DNA of 64,000 bases from Amycolatopsis sp. 195334CR (GCF_017309385.1 NZ_JAFJMJ010000001.1:3038001-3102000); one strand, 5' to 3'; shown: positions 10,531 to 19,993, counted from the stretch's first letter. A program made the numbers and translations. The notes: generated from the letters alone by a model not told the origin.

Positions 10531-11385
10531 ATGCCGGTTGCGGTGATCGTGACCTACAACAGTGCTCGTGATCTTCCCGCGTTGCTCGCGGGGCTCGCCG
10601 AAGCGGATCTCCCCGCCGTGGTGGTCGACAACGATTCCGGGGACAACACCGTCGCCGTGGCCAGGGAAGCGGGGGCGCGGGTGGTGGAAACCGGGGCGAA
10701 TCTCGGTTACGCGGGCGCGCTCAACGTGGCTTGGCGCCACGTCGGCGCGCGGGACGCGGTGCTGGTGCTGAACCCGGATTCCACTGTGGATGGCGAATCG
10801 GTGCGCGCGCTGGTGCGGGCGGCCGGAGAGGGCGTGGGCGTGGCGGTGCCGGTGCTCAGGGAGGCGGACGGGGCGCTGGCCCGGTCGCGCCGCTTCGAGC
10901 CGTCCCGGCGGCGCGCGCTGGTCGACGCCCTGCTCGGCAGGCGCGCGGCGTGGCTCCCGTCGGGCTGGAGCGAGACCGAATGGGCCGAAAGCGCGTACCG
11001 GCCCGGTGCCGCCGATCCCGAATGGACCTGTGGTGCGGCCCTGTTGATCACGGCTCGTTGCCGGGAACTGGTGGGGGACTGGGACGAACGGTTCTGGCTC
11101 TACTCCGAAGAGGTCGATTTCTTCCGCCGCGTCCGGGCCACCGGCCTGCGCACGGTTTTCGTGCCCGAAGCCACGGTGACCCACCGCGGTGGCGGTTCGG
11201 GTTCCGGGCCCGCGTTCACCGCCCTGCTCGCGGTCAACCGGGTGCGGTACTTCGCCAAGTACCACGGTCGTGGTGCGGTCGCGGTCTTCCGCTCGCTGGT
11301 GGCCCTGCACGAACTGCTGCGCTTCCGCGACGCCGGGCACCGGGCGGCCTTCAGAGCTGTTGTGAGACGGGAATGTGCTGGATGA
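10531..11385 (+). CDS. GT2 family glycosyltransferase
   Basis: 284 aa with GT-A features: VAVIVTYNSARDLPALL, VVVDNDSGDNT, the DXD-like LVLNPDSTVDGES, CGAALLITARC and LYSEEVDFFRRVRA. It is close in type to the N-terminal half of the fusion at 5243-7303 and to rhamnosyltransferases. It begins a plus-strand group and its stop overlaps the next start in an ATGA, so the DUF6492-like protein is probably made together with it. Acts in the cytoplasm or at the membrane on a nucleotide sugar. Confidence 0.9.
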   Translation: MPVAVIVTYNSARDLPALLAGLAEADLPAVVVDNDSGDNTVAVAREAGARVVETGANLGYAGALNVAWRHVGARDAVLVLNPDSTVDGESVRALVRAAGEGVGVAVPVLREADGALARSRRFEPSRRRALVDALLGRRAAWLPSGWSETEWAESAYRPGAADPEWTCGAALLITARCRELVGDWDERFWLYSEEVDFFRRVRATGLRTVFVPEATVTHRGGGSGSGPAFTALLAVNRVRYFAKYHGRGAVAVFRSLVALHELLRFRDAGHRAAFRAVVRRECAG

Positions 11386-12251
11386 CCGATTTCGCCGTGC
11401 TGACGCCGAGTTACGCACCGGATGCGCCGCTGTTCGAGGCGTTGCACCGGTCCGTGCTCGACCACACCGACGCGGTGCACTACGTGGTGGTGCCGCCCGC
11501 GGACCGCGCGTTGTTCGCGCGTTACGAGGGTGACCGTTGTCGCGTGTGGACTTACCCGGAACTGTTGCCGAAGCGGTACCTGGCCACGCCGAAACCGGGC
11601 ATTTGGCTCAACGCCAGGCGCCCGTGGCCGCCGGTGCGCGGCTGGGTGCTGCAGCAGGCGGTGAAACTGGCCGCCGCCGCGCGGTTCGACGCGCGGGCCG
11701 TGCTGATGATGGACTCCGACGTGGTGCTGGTCCGGCGCACCACGGCGGAGAGCTTCGCGGTGAACGGCCGGATCGGCTTGTTCCGCGCGGAGAACGCGGT
11801 GCACGCCGGCATGCCGAGGCACGTGCGGTGGCACGCCGTCGCCCGTGAACTGCTCGGGCTGCCGCCGTCGGCCGGGCCGCCGCTGCCGGACTACGTGAGC
11901 CCGTTCAACGTCTGGGAGCCCGCAGTGGTCCGGTTGCTGCAGAACCGGATCCAGGAGGTCACCGGCAAGAGCTGGCTCGACCTGTTCACCGGGCAGCTGC
12001 ACATCTCGGAGTTCATCCTCTACGGCGTGTTCGCCGACGAGGTGCTCGGCGGTTCCATTCCCCGGGTGCCCTCGGATTCGCTGTACTGCCACACCTACTG
12101 GGACACCACCCCGCTCGACGAGGCCGGTGCGCGGGAGTTCGCCGGCCGGCTCGCCCCGGACGCGCTGGCCGTGATGATCTCCGCGAAATCCGGCACCTCC
12201 CCCGAAAACCGGCACGTGGCGCTGAGGGCCTGCGCCGAAGCGACCAGATAG
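11382..12251 (+). CDS. DUF6492-like protein, probable glycosyltransferase
   Basis: 289 aa from ATG 11382 (MTDFAVLTPSYAPDAPLFEAL). The start resembles a GT-A fold (TPSYAPD), and a DSDVVLVRR motif in the middle matches the DXD metal site of such enzymes. Later conserved-looking blocks are YVSPFNVWEP and HISEFILYGVFADEV. The family assignment to DUF6492 is from memory of the motif pattern. Sandwiched between a GT2 and a methyltransferase in a tight plus-strand group, so a sugar-transfer role is inferred. Confidence 0.7.
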   Translation: MTDFAVLTPSYAPDAPLFEALHRSVLDHTDAVHYVVVPPADRALFARYEGDRCRVWTYPELLPKRYLATPKPGIWLNARRPWPPVRGWVLQQAVKLAAAARFDARAVLMMDSDVVLVRRTTAESFAVNGRIGLFRAENAVHAGMPRHVRWHAVARELLGLPPSAGPPLPDYVSPFNVWEPAVVRLLQNRIQEVTGKSWLDLFTGQLHISEFILYGVFADEVLGGSIPRVPSDSLYCHTYWDTTPLDEAGAREFAGRLAPDALAVMISAKSGTSPENRHVALRACAEATR

Positions 12252-12259
12252 GACCGATC

Positions 12260-12991
12260 ATGCGCGCATTCGGCTCGGCGGACTTCACCCGTGCCTTCGA
12301 CCAGGTGGTGCTCGCCGGGAGCTGGCAGGAGGAGCCGCAGTACTACCCGCGGTACCAGACCCGGTACGAGGCGGTGTTGCACCGGTTCGCCGCGCTGGCC
12401 CCGGAAGAGCCGGTGGACGTGCTGGAGGTCGGCGGCGGTCAGCTCGCGGCGATGGCCAGGCACCTGTGGTCCGACCGCGCGACGGTCGCCGACATCACCG
12501 ACGCGTGCTTCCCGACGTTGGCCGAGCAGGGCATCGAGACTTTCCGCTTCAACCTCGCGGTGGACGAGAGCGGCGGGGACCGGAAGTTCGACGTGATCCT
12601 GCTGTCCGAGGTGATCGAGCACCTGCCGGTCCCGGGGCACGTCGCGCTCCGGCGGCTGCGGGCCATGCTGCGCCCCGGTGGGTACCTGATCTGCACCACG
12701 CCGAACCTGTACCGGTTGCGGAACATCGTGTACCTGGCACTGGGGCGGCCGATCTTCGACCACTTCGACACCCCCGGGGACAAGGGGTGCGGGCACGTGC
12801 TGGAGTACTCGGCCGAGCACCTGCGCTGGCAGATAGAACGCGCCGGTTTCGCCGACATCGAGCTGGAGCTGCGGGAGTTCGCGCACGTGCCGAACCGCCG
12901 CACGGACCGGCTGCTGATGCGCGTGGGCAAGCCGCTGCTGCGAGTCCCCCGTTTCCGGGACAACCTGCTGGCCACGGCGGTGGCCCCCTGA
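12260..12991 (+). CDS. Class I SAM-dependent methyltransferase
   Basis: 243 aa. The SAM-binding motif I is VDVLEVGGGQLAAMARHLW, then FDVILLSEVIEHLPVPG (motif IV region) and LRPGGYLICTTPNLYRLRN. This is the UbiG/COQ5-like Methyltransf_11/23 pattern common in O-antigen and glycopeptide loci, where it methylates sugars or lipids. It follows the DUF6492-like gene by 8 bp. Methyl acceptor unknown. Confidence 0.88.
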   Translation: MRAFGSADFTRAFDQVVLAGSWQEEPQYYPRYQTRYEAVLHRFAALAPEEPVDVLEVGGGQLAAMARHLWSDRATVADITDACFPTLAEQGIETFRFNLAVDESGGDRKFDVILLSEVIEHLPVPGHVALRRLRAMLRPGGYLICTTPNLYRLRNIVYLALGRPIFDHFDTPGDKGCGHVLEYSAEHLRWQIERAGFADIELELREFAHVPNRRTDRLLMRVGKPLLRVPRFRDNLLATAVAP

Positions 12992-13027
12992 TCCGCTGAA
13001 CGCCGACCAAGCGGGGGCCGCGAGGGT

Positions 13028-13043
13028 GTAATTTACGAATTAC
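13028..13043. promoter_or_regulatory. AT-rich inverted repeat upstream of the ESX-like/DUF3558 pair
   Basis: GTAATT-TACG-AATTAC, 6-bp perfect arms with a 4-bp spacer, in otherwise very GC-rich sequence about 60 bp before the TTG start at 13102. It could be an operator or include a -10 element. Confidence 0.35.
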
Positions 13044-13101
13044 GCACGGCGTTCGGATGGTGACCCGTTCGGTCGCCGTTGGCCTCGGGGAGGGGACCAG
13101 C

Positions 13102-13542
13102 TTGAGCGCGCCTGACCAGCCACCGGCGTACACGCCGCCCGGCGGTGGCTTCCTGGACCAACTCGGCGAGAGCGTGGGGCAACTGGGTAAACTGGCCCAT
13201 GCCACTGGGGGTGCCGCCAATGCCCCAGCAGGTGGCTACTCGTTCGAACCGGAACAACTGCTCGAGATCGCCCGCGAGTGGGATGAGCTGGCTGATGGCT
13301 ACATGGCGGACATGGAGCATGCGGAGGTGCTCGCGCGGGTGGAGGGGCCGGGTGCTGAATACGCTTCGGGGGACAACGCTCAGCTCGTGTGCCGATCGGG
13401 TGAAGCACTGTTGTCCGCGTTGCGGGGCCGGGTCGACTACTGCCGAGCCCAGGCCGAGAAGTTCCGCGCCGCAGCCGGGCAGTACGCCGAAGCCGAGTCC
13501 AGTGCCGGTGACCAGATCGGCAACCAAGGAGGTTCGCTCTAG
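13102..13542 (+). CDS. Small ESX/WXG100-like helical protein
   Basis: 146 aa from TTG 13102 (preceded by GGGGAGGGG at a good spacing); an upstream GTG/ATG would give 161 aa without a better ribosome-binding site. The protein is mostly helical: GESVGQLGKLAHATGG, then EQLLEIAREWDELADGYMADM and a second long helix ending GQYAEAESS. YAEAE matches the YxxxD/E signal of type VII secreted helical pairs. No WxG is seen. It is 1 bp from the DUF3558 lipoprotein, an association seen in Pseudonocardiaceae. ESX export is inferred. Confidence 0.6.
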   Translation: MSAPDQPPAYTPPGGGFLDQLGESVGQLGKLAHATGGAANAPAGGYSFEPEQLLEIAREWDELADGYMADMEHAEVLARVEGPGAEYASGDNAQLVCRSGEALLSALRGRVDYCRAQAEKFRAAAGQYAEAESSAGDQIGNQGGSL

Positions 13543-13543
13543 C

Positions 13544-14173
13544 ATGCGTCGCCCCACCCGGAACCTGCTCTGGGCAGCGTGCCTGGTGCTGCTGCTCGGC
13601 GGCTGCGGAGGCAACGACGTACCCGGCACGCCGACCGTGTCCACCACAGACGCGAGCGAACCGCCCGCCGCCCAATCCGACGCGCCCGGTCACGGTGCCC
13701 CCAAGGTCGACAACCCGCTCGACACCAGCGGGCCGGAGGCGCAGCCTTGCGAAAACCTGACCGATGCGCAGGTCACCGGCCTGCTCGGGGCGGACATCAA
13801 CGAAACCAGGGACGACCGTTCGGGCCCGGGTTGCAGGTGGCACAGCTACGGGTCGCAGGCCGCCTCTGTGTCAGTCAACTTTCCGAAGGTCACCGACAAC
13901 GGCCTCACCGCCATCTATGGCGCGGCGAAGAGCCAGCAGTACAAGTTCTTCAAGGAGATGAGCCCCGTGCGCGGTTATCCGGCCGTCGCCTGGGATACCA
14001 CGGACGAGACCATGACTAGGGGTGAGTGCCACGTCGCCGTGGGCACCTCGGATCGGTCCACGGTGGAAGCGGCGGTCTCGTTATCGCAAAAGAACGTGGG
14101 CACGAAGGATCCCTGTGCGGCCGCGCATCAGGTGCTCGACCTGGTCATCGGCAACATCCAGGGCCGCAACTGA
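13544..14173 (+). CDS. DUF3558-type lipoprotein
   Basis: 209 aa. Signal peptide with lipobox LLLGGCGG (cysteine near residue 21), a low-complexity linker rich in T, S, P, A, and a compact domain containing PCENLTDAQVTGLLG, GPGCRWHS and a late GECHVAVGTSD cysteine. This is the DUF3558 pattern of secreted lipoproteins common in Amycolatopsis and relatives. Cotranscribed with the ESX-like gene just upstream. Function unknown; surface anchored. Confidence 0.85.
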   Translation: MRRPTRNLLWAACLVLLLGGCGGNDVPGTPTVSTTDASEPPAAQSDAPGHGAPKVDNPLDTSGPEAQPCENLTDAQVTGLLGADINETRDDRSGPGCRWHSYGSQAASVSVNFPKVTDNGLTAIYGAAKSQQYKFFKEMSPVRGYPAVAWDTTDETMTRGECHVAVGTSDRSTVEAAVSLSQKNVGTKDPCAAAHQVLDLVIGNIQGRN

Positions 14174-14261
14174 GCGCCCTGAGCAGCGGTAACGAATCCT
14201 CGCGGGAGGCGACTACACCAGTGACGCCTGGGCGCCCCAGGACCGGCTCGTGGAGGGGTAG

Positions 14262-15032
14262 ATGGACTTCTGGGGATTCGTTCAGCTCGCCCGGAGGCGG
14301 TGGTACGTGGTACTCCCCGCCCTCGCCGTGGCGCTTGGGCTGACCGCGTTCACCTACCTCTCGATCCCGACGCGCTACAGCTCCTCCGGCACCCTCGTGC
14401 TCACCGCGCCGTCCACCGGGGCCAAGGTGACCGCCGACCCGACCGAGGGCTCGCTGACCAACCCGCTCCTCTCCTTCGACGGCAGCCTGGTCATCTCCGC
14501 GCAGATCGTCTCCCAGATCCTCAACGACCCCCTGACCAAGGAGCAGGTCGGCGCCGGGCCGGAGTCGGGGAGCACCTACCTGGCCAACAACGGCCAGACC
14601 AACGGCCCCTTCGTGTTTGTCACCACCGAAGCCACCTCCGAGCAGGAGAGCCGCGACCTCGTGGCCCGCGTCCTGGAGCGCGCGCGCACCGAACTGGACA
14701 ACCGCCAGCGCGCGGTGCAGGCGCCCGAGTCGACCTTCATCAAGGCGCAGGAACTCGTGCAGCCCACCCAGCCGGAACCGCTTACCGGCGGCAAGATCCG
14801 GTTCGCCGGCGCCGCGCTGGTGCTGTCGCTGCTGCTGACCCTGGCCGGCACCTTCGCCTTCGACAGCGTGGCCCGCGCGATGCGGCGCCGCCGTGAAGAA
14901 GCCGCCGAGGTAGCCGCCGAGGCCAAGAGCGAGCCGCGCGCCCGGCCACGGCTGGAGAACGGGCAGCCGGACGACGACGCGACCGTGTTCATCGCGAGCG
15001 TCGGGCCCCTGCCGTCCGAGCCAAGACGCTGA
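14262..15032 (+). CDS. Wzz-type polysaccharide chain-length/export co-polymerase
   Basis: 256 aa with an N-terminal DFWGFVQLARRRWYVVLPAL entry into TM1 (about 15-37), an extracytoplasmic part (TRYSSSGTLVLTAPSTGAKV), and a second TM near 178-200. The cytoplasmic C-tail is charged and lacks a tyrosine-kinase domain. Wzz/PCP proteins set chain length with the Wzy polymerase, and the next two genes are Wzy-like and Wzx-like, so this is a Wzx/Wzy assembly module. About 88 bp separate it from the DUF3558 gene. Confidence 0.85.
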   Translation: MDFWGFVQLARRRWYVVLPALAVALGLTAFTYLSIPTRYSSSGTLVLTAPSTGAKVTADPTEGSLTNPLLSFDGSLVISAQIVSQILNDPLTKEQVGAGPESGSTYLANNGQTNGPFVFVTTEATSEQESRDLVARVLERARTELDNRQRAVQAPESTFIKAQELVQPTQPEPLTGGKIRFAGAALVLSLLLTLAGTFAFDSVARAMRRRREEAAEVAAEAKSEPRARPRLENGQPDDDATVFIASVGPLPSEPRR

Positions 15033-15043
15033 CGGGAACCGGC

Positions 15044-16417
15044 GTGCAGACCGCGCCCCTCGTCGGCCGGGCCGAGCCGATCTGGAAGCGGATCGACGGC
15101 GCCGGGCTGGTGTGCATCTACCTCGCCATGCTGCTGATCATCCCGGCCCGCCTGGTGTTCTCGCGCATCCCGATGACGCTGGCGCCGACCATCGCCTTCG
15201 CCGCGCTGCTCGGCGTGCTGTGGTTGTGCAGCCAACTGGTCGACACCCTCGGCGTGGCCAAGGGGCACAACGCCCCGCGCGTCGCGCTCGCCTGCTTCCT
15301 CGCCGCGAACCTGATCACCTACGGCGTCGCGACCCGGCGGCACCTGCCCGACGACGAGCTGAACCTGGCCGACAGCGGGATGATCCGGATCACCGCGATG
15401 ACCGCGATCGGGGTTTTCGTCTGCGACACGGTGACCGTGCGCGACCGGCTGAACCGGGTGCTGCGCGTGCTGGTCAGCGTGATCGCGATCTGCGCGGGCA
15501 TCGGGCTGGTCCAGTTCGCGCTGGACATCGACCTGACGCAGTACCTGCAACTGCCCGGACTGAAGGCCACTTCGGAGTACAGCAACCCGGAACGCGCCAG
15601 CTTCCGCCGGCCGTCCGGCACCACCAACCACCCGATCGAATTCGGCGTGGTGTGCGCGCTGGCCATCCCGTTCGCCGCGCACTACCTGTTCCGCGCGATG
15701 GACCGGGGTGAACCGCGCTGGAAGTGGGCGCTGTGCCTGGCCATGGTCGGCGGTGGCGCGCTGGTTTCGTTGTCCCGCACGGCGATCCTCAGCCTGGCGG
15801 TGGTGCTGCTGGTGGTGGTCGCCACCGTGCGCGGACGGCGGCGGCTGGTGGTCGCGGGCATGTCGCTCGGCTTCGCGTCGGCCGCGGTGCTGGCGGTGCC
15901 CGGCCTGTTCGGCACCCTGTACGGCCTGTTCGCCAACATCGACACCGATCCCAGCGTCACCTCGCGCACCGACGACTACGACGAGGCTTGGCGCCACATC
16001 GCGCTCCACCCGTTGTCCGGCCGCGGCTTCGGCACCTTCCTGCCGGACAAGTACCTGATCCTGGACAACCAGTACCTGATGACGTTGATCGAAACCGGCT
16101 GGATCGGCCTGGTCACCTTCGTCGGCATGTTCGTGGTCGGGCTGTACGCGGCGGTGCGCGTGTGCGTGATCAGCCGGAACCGGGAGATGCGCAGCCTGGC
16201 CGGCGCGATGATCTCGGCGATGCTGATCGCGTTGATCTCGGCGGCCACCTTCGACCTGCTGAGCTTCAGCGTGATCGCCGGGCTCAGCTTCTTCTCCGTC
16301 GGCCTGTGCGGTTCGCTGCTGCGCGTCGCCCGCGCCGAGAACCCGCCGCCCGCCAGGGTCGGCCGCGTCACCTGGACCGAGAAACTCAAGGCGAGCCTGA
16401 AGGCGGGGGCGGAATGA
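15044..16417 (+). CDS. O-antigen polymerase/ligase-like (Wzy/WaaL) membrane protein
   Basis: 457 aa starting at GTG 15044, with about 10-12 membrane segments. The typical large extracytoplasmic loop contains SFRRPSGTTNHPIEFG and DEAWRHIALHPLSGRGFGTF, patterns of the Wzy_C/O-antigen ligase family. It would polymerise repeat units outside the membrane. Stop overlaps the flippase start (ATGA), following the Wzz-like gene by 11 bp. Confidence 0.9.
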   Translation: MQTAPLVGRAEPIWKRIDGAGLVCIYLAMLLIIPARLVFSRIPMTLAPTIAFAALLGVLWLCSQLVDTLGVAKGHNAPRVALACFLAANLITYGVATRRHLPDDELNLADSGMIRITAMTAIGVFVCDTVTVRDRLNRVLRVLVSVIAICAGIGLVQFALDIDLTQYLQLPGLKATSEYSNPERASFRRPSGTTNHPIEFGVVCALAIPFAAHYLFRAMDRGEPRWKWALCLAMVGGGALVSLSRTAILSLAVVLLVVVATVRGRRRLVVAGMSLGFASAAVLAVPGLFGTLYGLFANIDTDPSVTSRTDDYDEAWRHIALHPLSGRGFGTFLPDKYLILDNQYLMTLIETGWIGLVTFVGMFVVGLYAAVRVCVISRNREMRSLAGAMISAMLIALISAATFDLLSFSVIAGLSFFSVGLCGSLLRVARAENPPPARVGRVTWTEKLKASLKAGAE

Positions 16418-17835
16418 CCACCCAGGAAGAGGCCCCGCCGAAGGTCCGGCGGGCGCTGGTGCTGAGCCTGCTGAACACGGTGATCGGCAAGTTCGGCGGC
16501 TTCTTCGTCTCGCTGCTGCTCGCCCGGCTGCTCGCGCCGGAGGACTTCGGTGTGTTCGCCGTGGCGCTGGTCGCGTTGCAGGCCGTGCTGTCGTTGAACG
16601 AACTGGGCGTGAGCCTGGCGATCGTCCGGTGGCAGGGCGATCCGCGCACGATCGCGCCGACGGTCACCACGATTTCCACGGTGTCCAGCGCGTTGCTGTA
16701 CGTCGGATGCTGGTTCGGCGCGCCCGCGTTCGCCGAGGCGATGGGCTCACCGGAGGCCGTCGGCGTGCTGCGGCTGCTGTGCGTGTCGGTGTTGATCGAC
16801 GGGGTGACCGCGACCGCCGTGCAGTTGGTGAACCGCGCGTTCCGGCAGGGCGCGCAGCTGGCGGCAGACCTGCTGAACCTGGTGGTCACCTGCGGCCTGA
16901 CGGTGACGCTGGCGCTGAACGGAGCCGGGGCGTGGAGCCTGGCGTGGGGGCAGCTGGCGGGCAACGCGTTGTCCGCGCTGATGTTGCTCAAGCTGGTCGA
17001 CTACTGGCCGCGACCCGGGTTCGACCGGCGGCAGGCCAAGGAGCTGCTGGCGTTCGGCCTGCCGCTGGCGGCGGCGAGCTTTGTCGTTTTTGCCATGCTG
17101 AACGTGGACTACGTGGTGATCGGCAGGCTGCTGGACGTCACCGCGCTCGGTTTCTACGTGGTGGCGTTCAACCTGGCGAGCTGGCCGGTGAACACGTTCT
17201 CCGTGGTGATGCGGAGGGTTTCCCTGGCGGCTTTCGCCCGGGTGCAGGACGAAGTTTCGTCACGCGGCGAGGCGCTGACGCGGCTCGCGGTGATCCTGGC
17301 GGTGCCGACCCTGCCGGTGTGCGCGGCGCTGGGCGTGCTGGCGCTGCCCGCGGTGACCACTTTGTACGGTGGCAAGTGGGCTGCCGCGGCGGCGGTCGTG
17401 CAGTTCCTCGCGATCCTCGGGGTGGTCCGGGTTTTCGCCGAGTTGTGCTACGACTTCCTGGTCGCGCTGGGCCGGTCGCGGACCTGTTTGTGGTTGCAGG
17501 TCGGGTGGTTCGGCTCGCTGGTCGTCGCGCTCCCGATCGGCGCGCTGTGGAACGGGATCGCCGGGGTGGCCGCGCTGCACGCGCTGGTGGCGGCGCTGGT
17601 GATCCTGCCCGCGTTCGCCTGGATGGTGCGGCGGACGGGGGTTTCGCTGCGGCAGCTGGGGTCCGCGTTGCTGCGGCCGGTGCTCGGCGTCGTGGTGATG
17701 ATCGCGGTGATGTTCGGGGTTCGCCTGCTGACCGAACCGTCGGCGCTGCAACTGTTCCTCGGCGTGGGGCTGGGGCTCCTGGGATACCTGCCGTTCGTCT
17801 GGCCGCTGCGGCACCACCTGCGCGAACTACGTTAG
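16414..17835 (+). CDS. Wzx-type polysaccharide flippase
   Basis: 473 aa from ATG 16414, about 14 membrane segments. Family signatures LLNTVIGKFGGFFVSLLLAR, LLAPEDFGVFAVA and the central VDYVVIGRLLDVTALGFY are those of the MOP superfamily lipopolysaccharide exporters. It moves lipid-linked oligosaccharide across the membrane for the adjacent Wzy. It converges with the phosphotransferase gene, overlapping by 9 bp at the 3' ends. Confidence 0.92.
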   Translation: MTTQEEAPPKVRRALVLSLLNTVIGKFGGFFVSLLLARLLAPEDFGVFAVALVALQAVLSLNELGVSLAIVRWQGDPRTIAPTVTTISTVSSALLYVGCWFGAPAFAEAMGSPEAVGVLRLLCVSVLIDGVTATAVQLVNRAFRQGAQLAADLLNLVVTCGLTVTLALNGAGAWSLAWGQLAGNALSALMLLKLVDYWPRPGFDRRQAKELLAFGLPLAAASFVVFAMLNVDYVVIGRLLDVTALGFYVVAFNLASWPVNTFSVVMRRVSLAAFARVQDEVSSRGEALTRLAVILAVPTLPVCAALGVLALPAVTTLYGGKWAAAAAVVQFLAILGVVRVFAELCYDFLVALGRSRTCLWLQVGWFGSLVVALPIGALWNGIAGVAALHALVAALVILPAFAWMVRRTGVSLRQLGSALLRPVLGVVVMIAVMFGVRLLTEPSALQLFLGVGLGLLGYLPFVWPLRHHLRELR

Positions 17836-18672
17836 GACGCGGTCGAGCGTGGCGTAACCGGCCGGCTCCCAGGTCGGTTTGCCGCCGGGCAGGCCGAGCC
17901 GCCCGTTGCGCCCGATCATGATCAGGCCGAGCGCCCGCAGGATGGCCCAGCCGCGGGCGCGCAGGATGGTCGCTTCGTCGGCTTTCCCGTAGGCGTCGAA
18001 GAACCGGCTCGCCCCGCCTTCGGGCAACAGGATCCAGGCGGCGGAGAGATCGGCGGCGGGGTCGCCCGCGCACAACTCGCCGAAGTCGAGCACCCCGGCG
18101 AGCGTCCCGTCCCGGGTGACCACGTTGGCCGGGTGCAGGTCGCCGTGCAGCCAAAGCGGTGGACCGTCCCACACGGGCGCGGCGAGGGCCGCCTCCCAGA
18201 CGTCCCGCGCGCGGTCGTCGAGGTCGGGCGACCATTCGGCCAGCGGGCCGCCGCGCATGGGATTGACGGGCGCGTCGGCGGGGGCCGGTTCGTGCAGCGC
18301 GCTCAGGAACTCGCCGAGCACCTCGGCGGCGTCGGCGCGGGTGATCGGTGCGTGATCGGCCGGTTCACCGTCGACCCAGCGGGCGATCGTCCAGGTGTGC
18401 TCGAACAGCTCCGACGGCTCGCCCGTGCGCACCGGAACGGGCGTGGGCACCGGCAGGCGGTCCGCCAGCACCGGCAGCCACTTCCGTTCCATGGCCAGCA
18501 GGCCGGGCGCCCGCTCGGAGCGCGGCAGGCGCACGGCCAGCTCGTCGCCGAGCCGCCACTGCTGGTTGTCCCAGCCGCCGTCGACCTCGCGGAGTTCGAG
18601 GTCGGCGAGATCCGGGTGCTGGTCCCGGACCAGCGCGCGCACCAGGTCCGGGTCGAACTTGAAATCGCTCAT
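17827..18672 (-). CDS. Aminoglycoside phosphotransferase-family kinase (APH/choline-kinase fold)
   Basis: 281 aa. The catalytic loop is LWLHGDLHPANVV (residues about 174-186) and the metal DFG-equivalent is GVLDFGELCAGDPAADLS. The N-terminal lobe (DGGWDNQQWRLGDELAVRLP) is the expected ATP-binding half. Such enzymes phosphorylate antibiotics, sugars or small metabolites; macrolide or fructosamine kinase-like activity is possible. It sits alone, convergent to the flippase. Confidence 0.88.
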   Translation of the reverse strand: MSDFKFDPDLVRALVRDQHPDLADLELREVDGGWDNQQWRLGDELAVRLPRSERAPGLLAMERKWLPVLADRLPVPTPVPVRTGEPSELFEHTWTIARWVDGEPADHAPITRADAAEVLGEFLSALHEPAPADAPVNPMRGGPLAEWSPDLDDRARDVWEAALAAPVWDGPPLWLHGDLHPANVVTRDGTLAGVLDFGELCAGDPAADLSAAWILLPEGGASRFFDAYGKADEATILRARGWAILRALGLIMIGRNGRLGLPGGKPTWEPAGYATLDRVLT

Positions 18673-18694
18673 CGATCTTGCACGTTACCGGGCC

Positions 18695-19993
18695 TCAGCC
18701 GGGGAGGACGTAGACGTGGTAGCTGTGCTCGGCCGCGAACGTGTCCGTGATGGTCCCGTTCACCACCGGCACCGAGCGGTCTTCGAAGAGCACCTTCGCC
18801 TCGCCGGTCAGCCCCGCGGGCAGGGCCAAGGCCTGCGGCCCGGGCGCCGTACCGCGCTTCGGCATTGCGAAGATGTACGTCGAACCGTTGTGCCGCTTGA
18901 ACATGGTGTCCAGGTTCGGGCTGAACAGGTGGACCAGCGACTGCGTGTTCAGCACCGGCGCCAGTTCGGTCACCCGCCGGTTCACCTCGGTCACCGCGGG
19001 CCGGATCGCCGCCCCGCAGGCGTCGCGGAGGACGTGCTGCGAAACGCACTCGCCGCCGAAGTTGTGGTTGAAGTAGATGATCCCCCGAGCCTCGTGGATC
19101 AGGGAGTTGAACACCGCCCCCGCCAGCTGGTCACCGGTGATCGTGGGGGCGTCGGCCTCGGTGAACGGGTGGCCGTTCTCGATCAGCGCGTAGATCGGCT
19201 GCAGCTTCCCGTCGGCCAGGTCGAGCGAGCGCATCCGGTCCACCACCCGGCCGTAGTTCGCGGCCACCCGGCACTGCTCCGGCGCGACCCCGATCGCCGG
19301 CCCCTCCGACGGCGACGTGCAGATGTTCGGATCGGTGTACCAGTACAGATCCGCCGAGGTCGCCGTCGTGTAGTCGTTGACGAAGGTGCCCGCCTGCTCG
19401 TCGGTCTCCCAGAACATCACGCCCTTGCCGAAGTTCGCGTACCGCAGGCGGCCGTCGTCCGGGGGTAGCTTGTCCGCGAGCGTCTTCATCACCGTGTACC
19501 CGCACGGCTCCCCGACGCAGACCTCACCCTTGCCCGGCGCGTTCCCGGTCCACGCGCCGTGCCCGGGGCCCGCCCACATGTCGGGCTCGTCGGTCAGCGT
19601 CCAGCCGACCGTCTCCGGCCCGGCCGAATCGTTGGGACCGCTGGGAAAAGCGTGCATCCCGGCCTCGCGCACCAGCGGCAGCGAGCTGTTCGAGGTCAGT
19701 TCGAAGTACGTGTTGATCCCGGCGGCCTTGTCCAGCTCGGTGTCCTTCGGTTCGAGCACCGACTCGAACCAGACGCCGATCGGGAAGAACGACGGATCCG
19801 TCCAGCCCGCTTCGGCGGCCTTGCCGAACGCCGCGTAGTACGCCGGACCACCCTCCCACGGCACCGAGGCGAAGTTCGCCGGTGCCGGGCTGCTCGTGGT
19901 CACCGGGGGTGGCGGCACGGTGGGCGCGGCAGGCGAGCACGCGAGCGTGAGGAGCACGGTGCCCGAAAGTGCCGCCTGCCGCGCGGCCCTCAT
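18695..19993 (-). CDS. Secreted TIM-barrel-like protein, probable glycoside hydrolase
   Basis: 432 aa. N-terminal signal with a cysteine at about residue 19 (LLTLACSPAAP), then a P/T/S-rich linker, so it is secreted or lipid anchored although the lipobox is not canonical. The mature part contains FFPIGVWFESVLEP, GINTYFEL and GWTLTDEPDMW, where DEP looks like the acid/base Glu after strand 4 in clan GH-A enzymes. Its stop overlaps the acetyltransferase start, so it is in the glycan operon. Substrate unknown. Confidence 0.65.
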   Translation of the reverse strand: MRAARQAALSGTVLLTLACSPAAPTVPPPPVTTSSPAPANFASVPWEGGPAYYAAFGKAAEAGWTDPSFFPIGVWFESVLEPKDTELDKAAGINTYFELTSNSSLPLVREAGMHAFPSGPNDSAGPETVGWTLTDEPDMWAGPGHGAWTGNAPGKGEVCVGEPCGYTVMKTLADKLPPDDGRLRYANFGKGVMFWETDEQAGTFVNDYTTATSADLYWYTDPNICTSPSEGPAIGVAPEQCRVAANYGRVVDRMRSLDLADGKLQPIYALIENGHPFTEADAPTITGDQLAGAVFNSLIHEARGIIYFNHNFGGECVSQHVLRDACGAAIRPAVTEVNRRVTELAPVLNTQSLVHLFSPNLDTMFKRHNGSTYIFAMPKRGTAPGPQALALPAGLTGEAKVLFEDRSVPVVNGTITDTFAAEHSYHVYVLPG

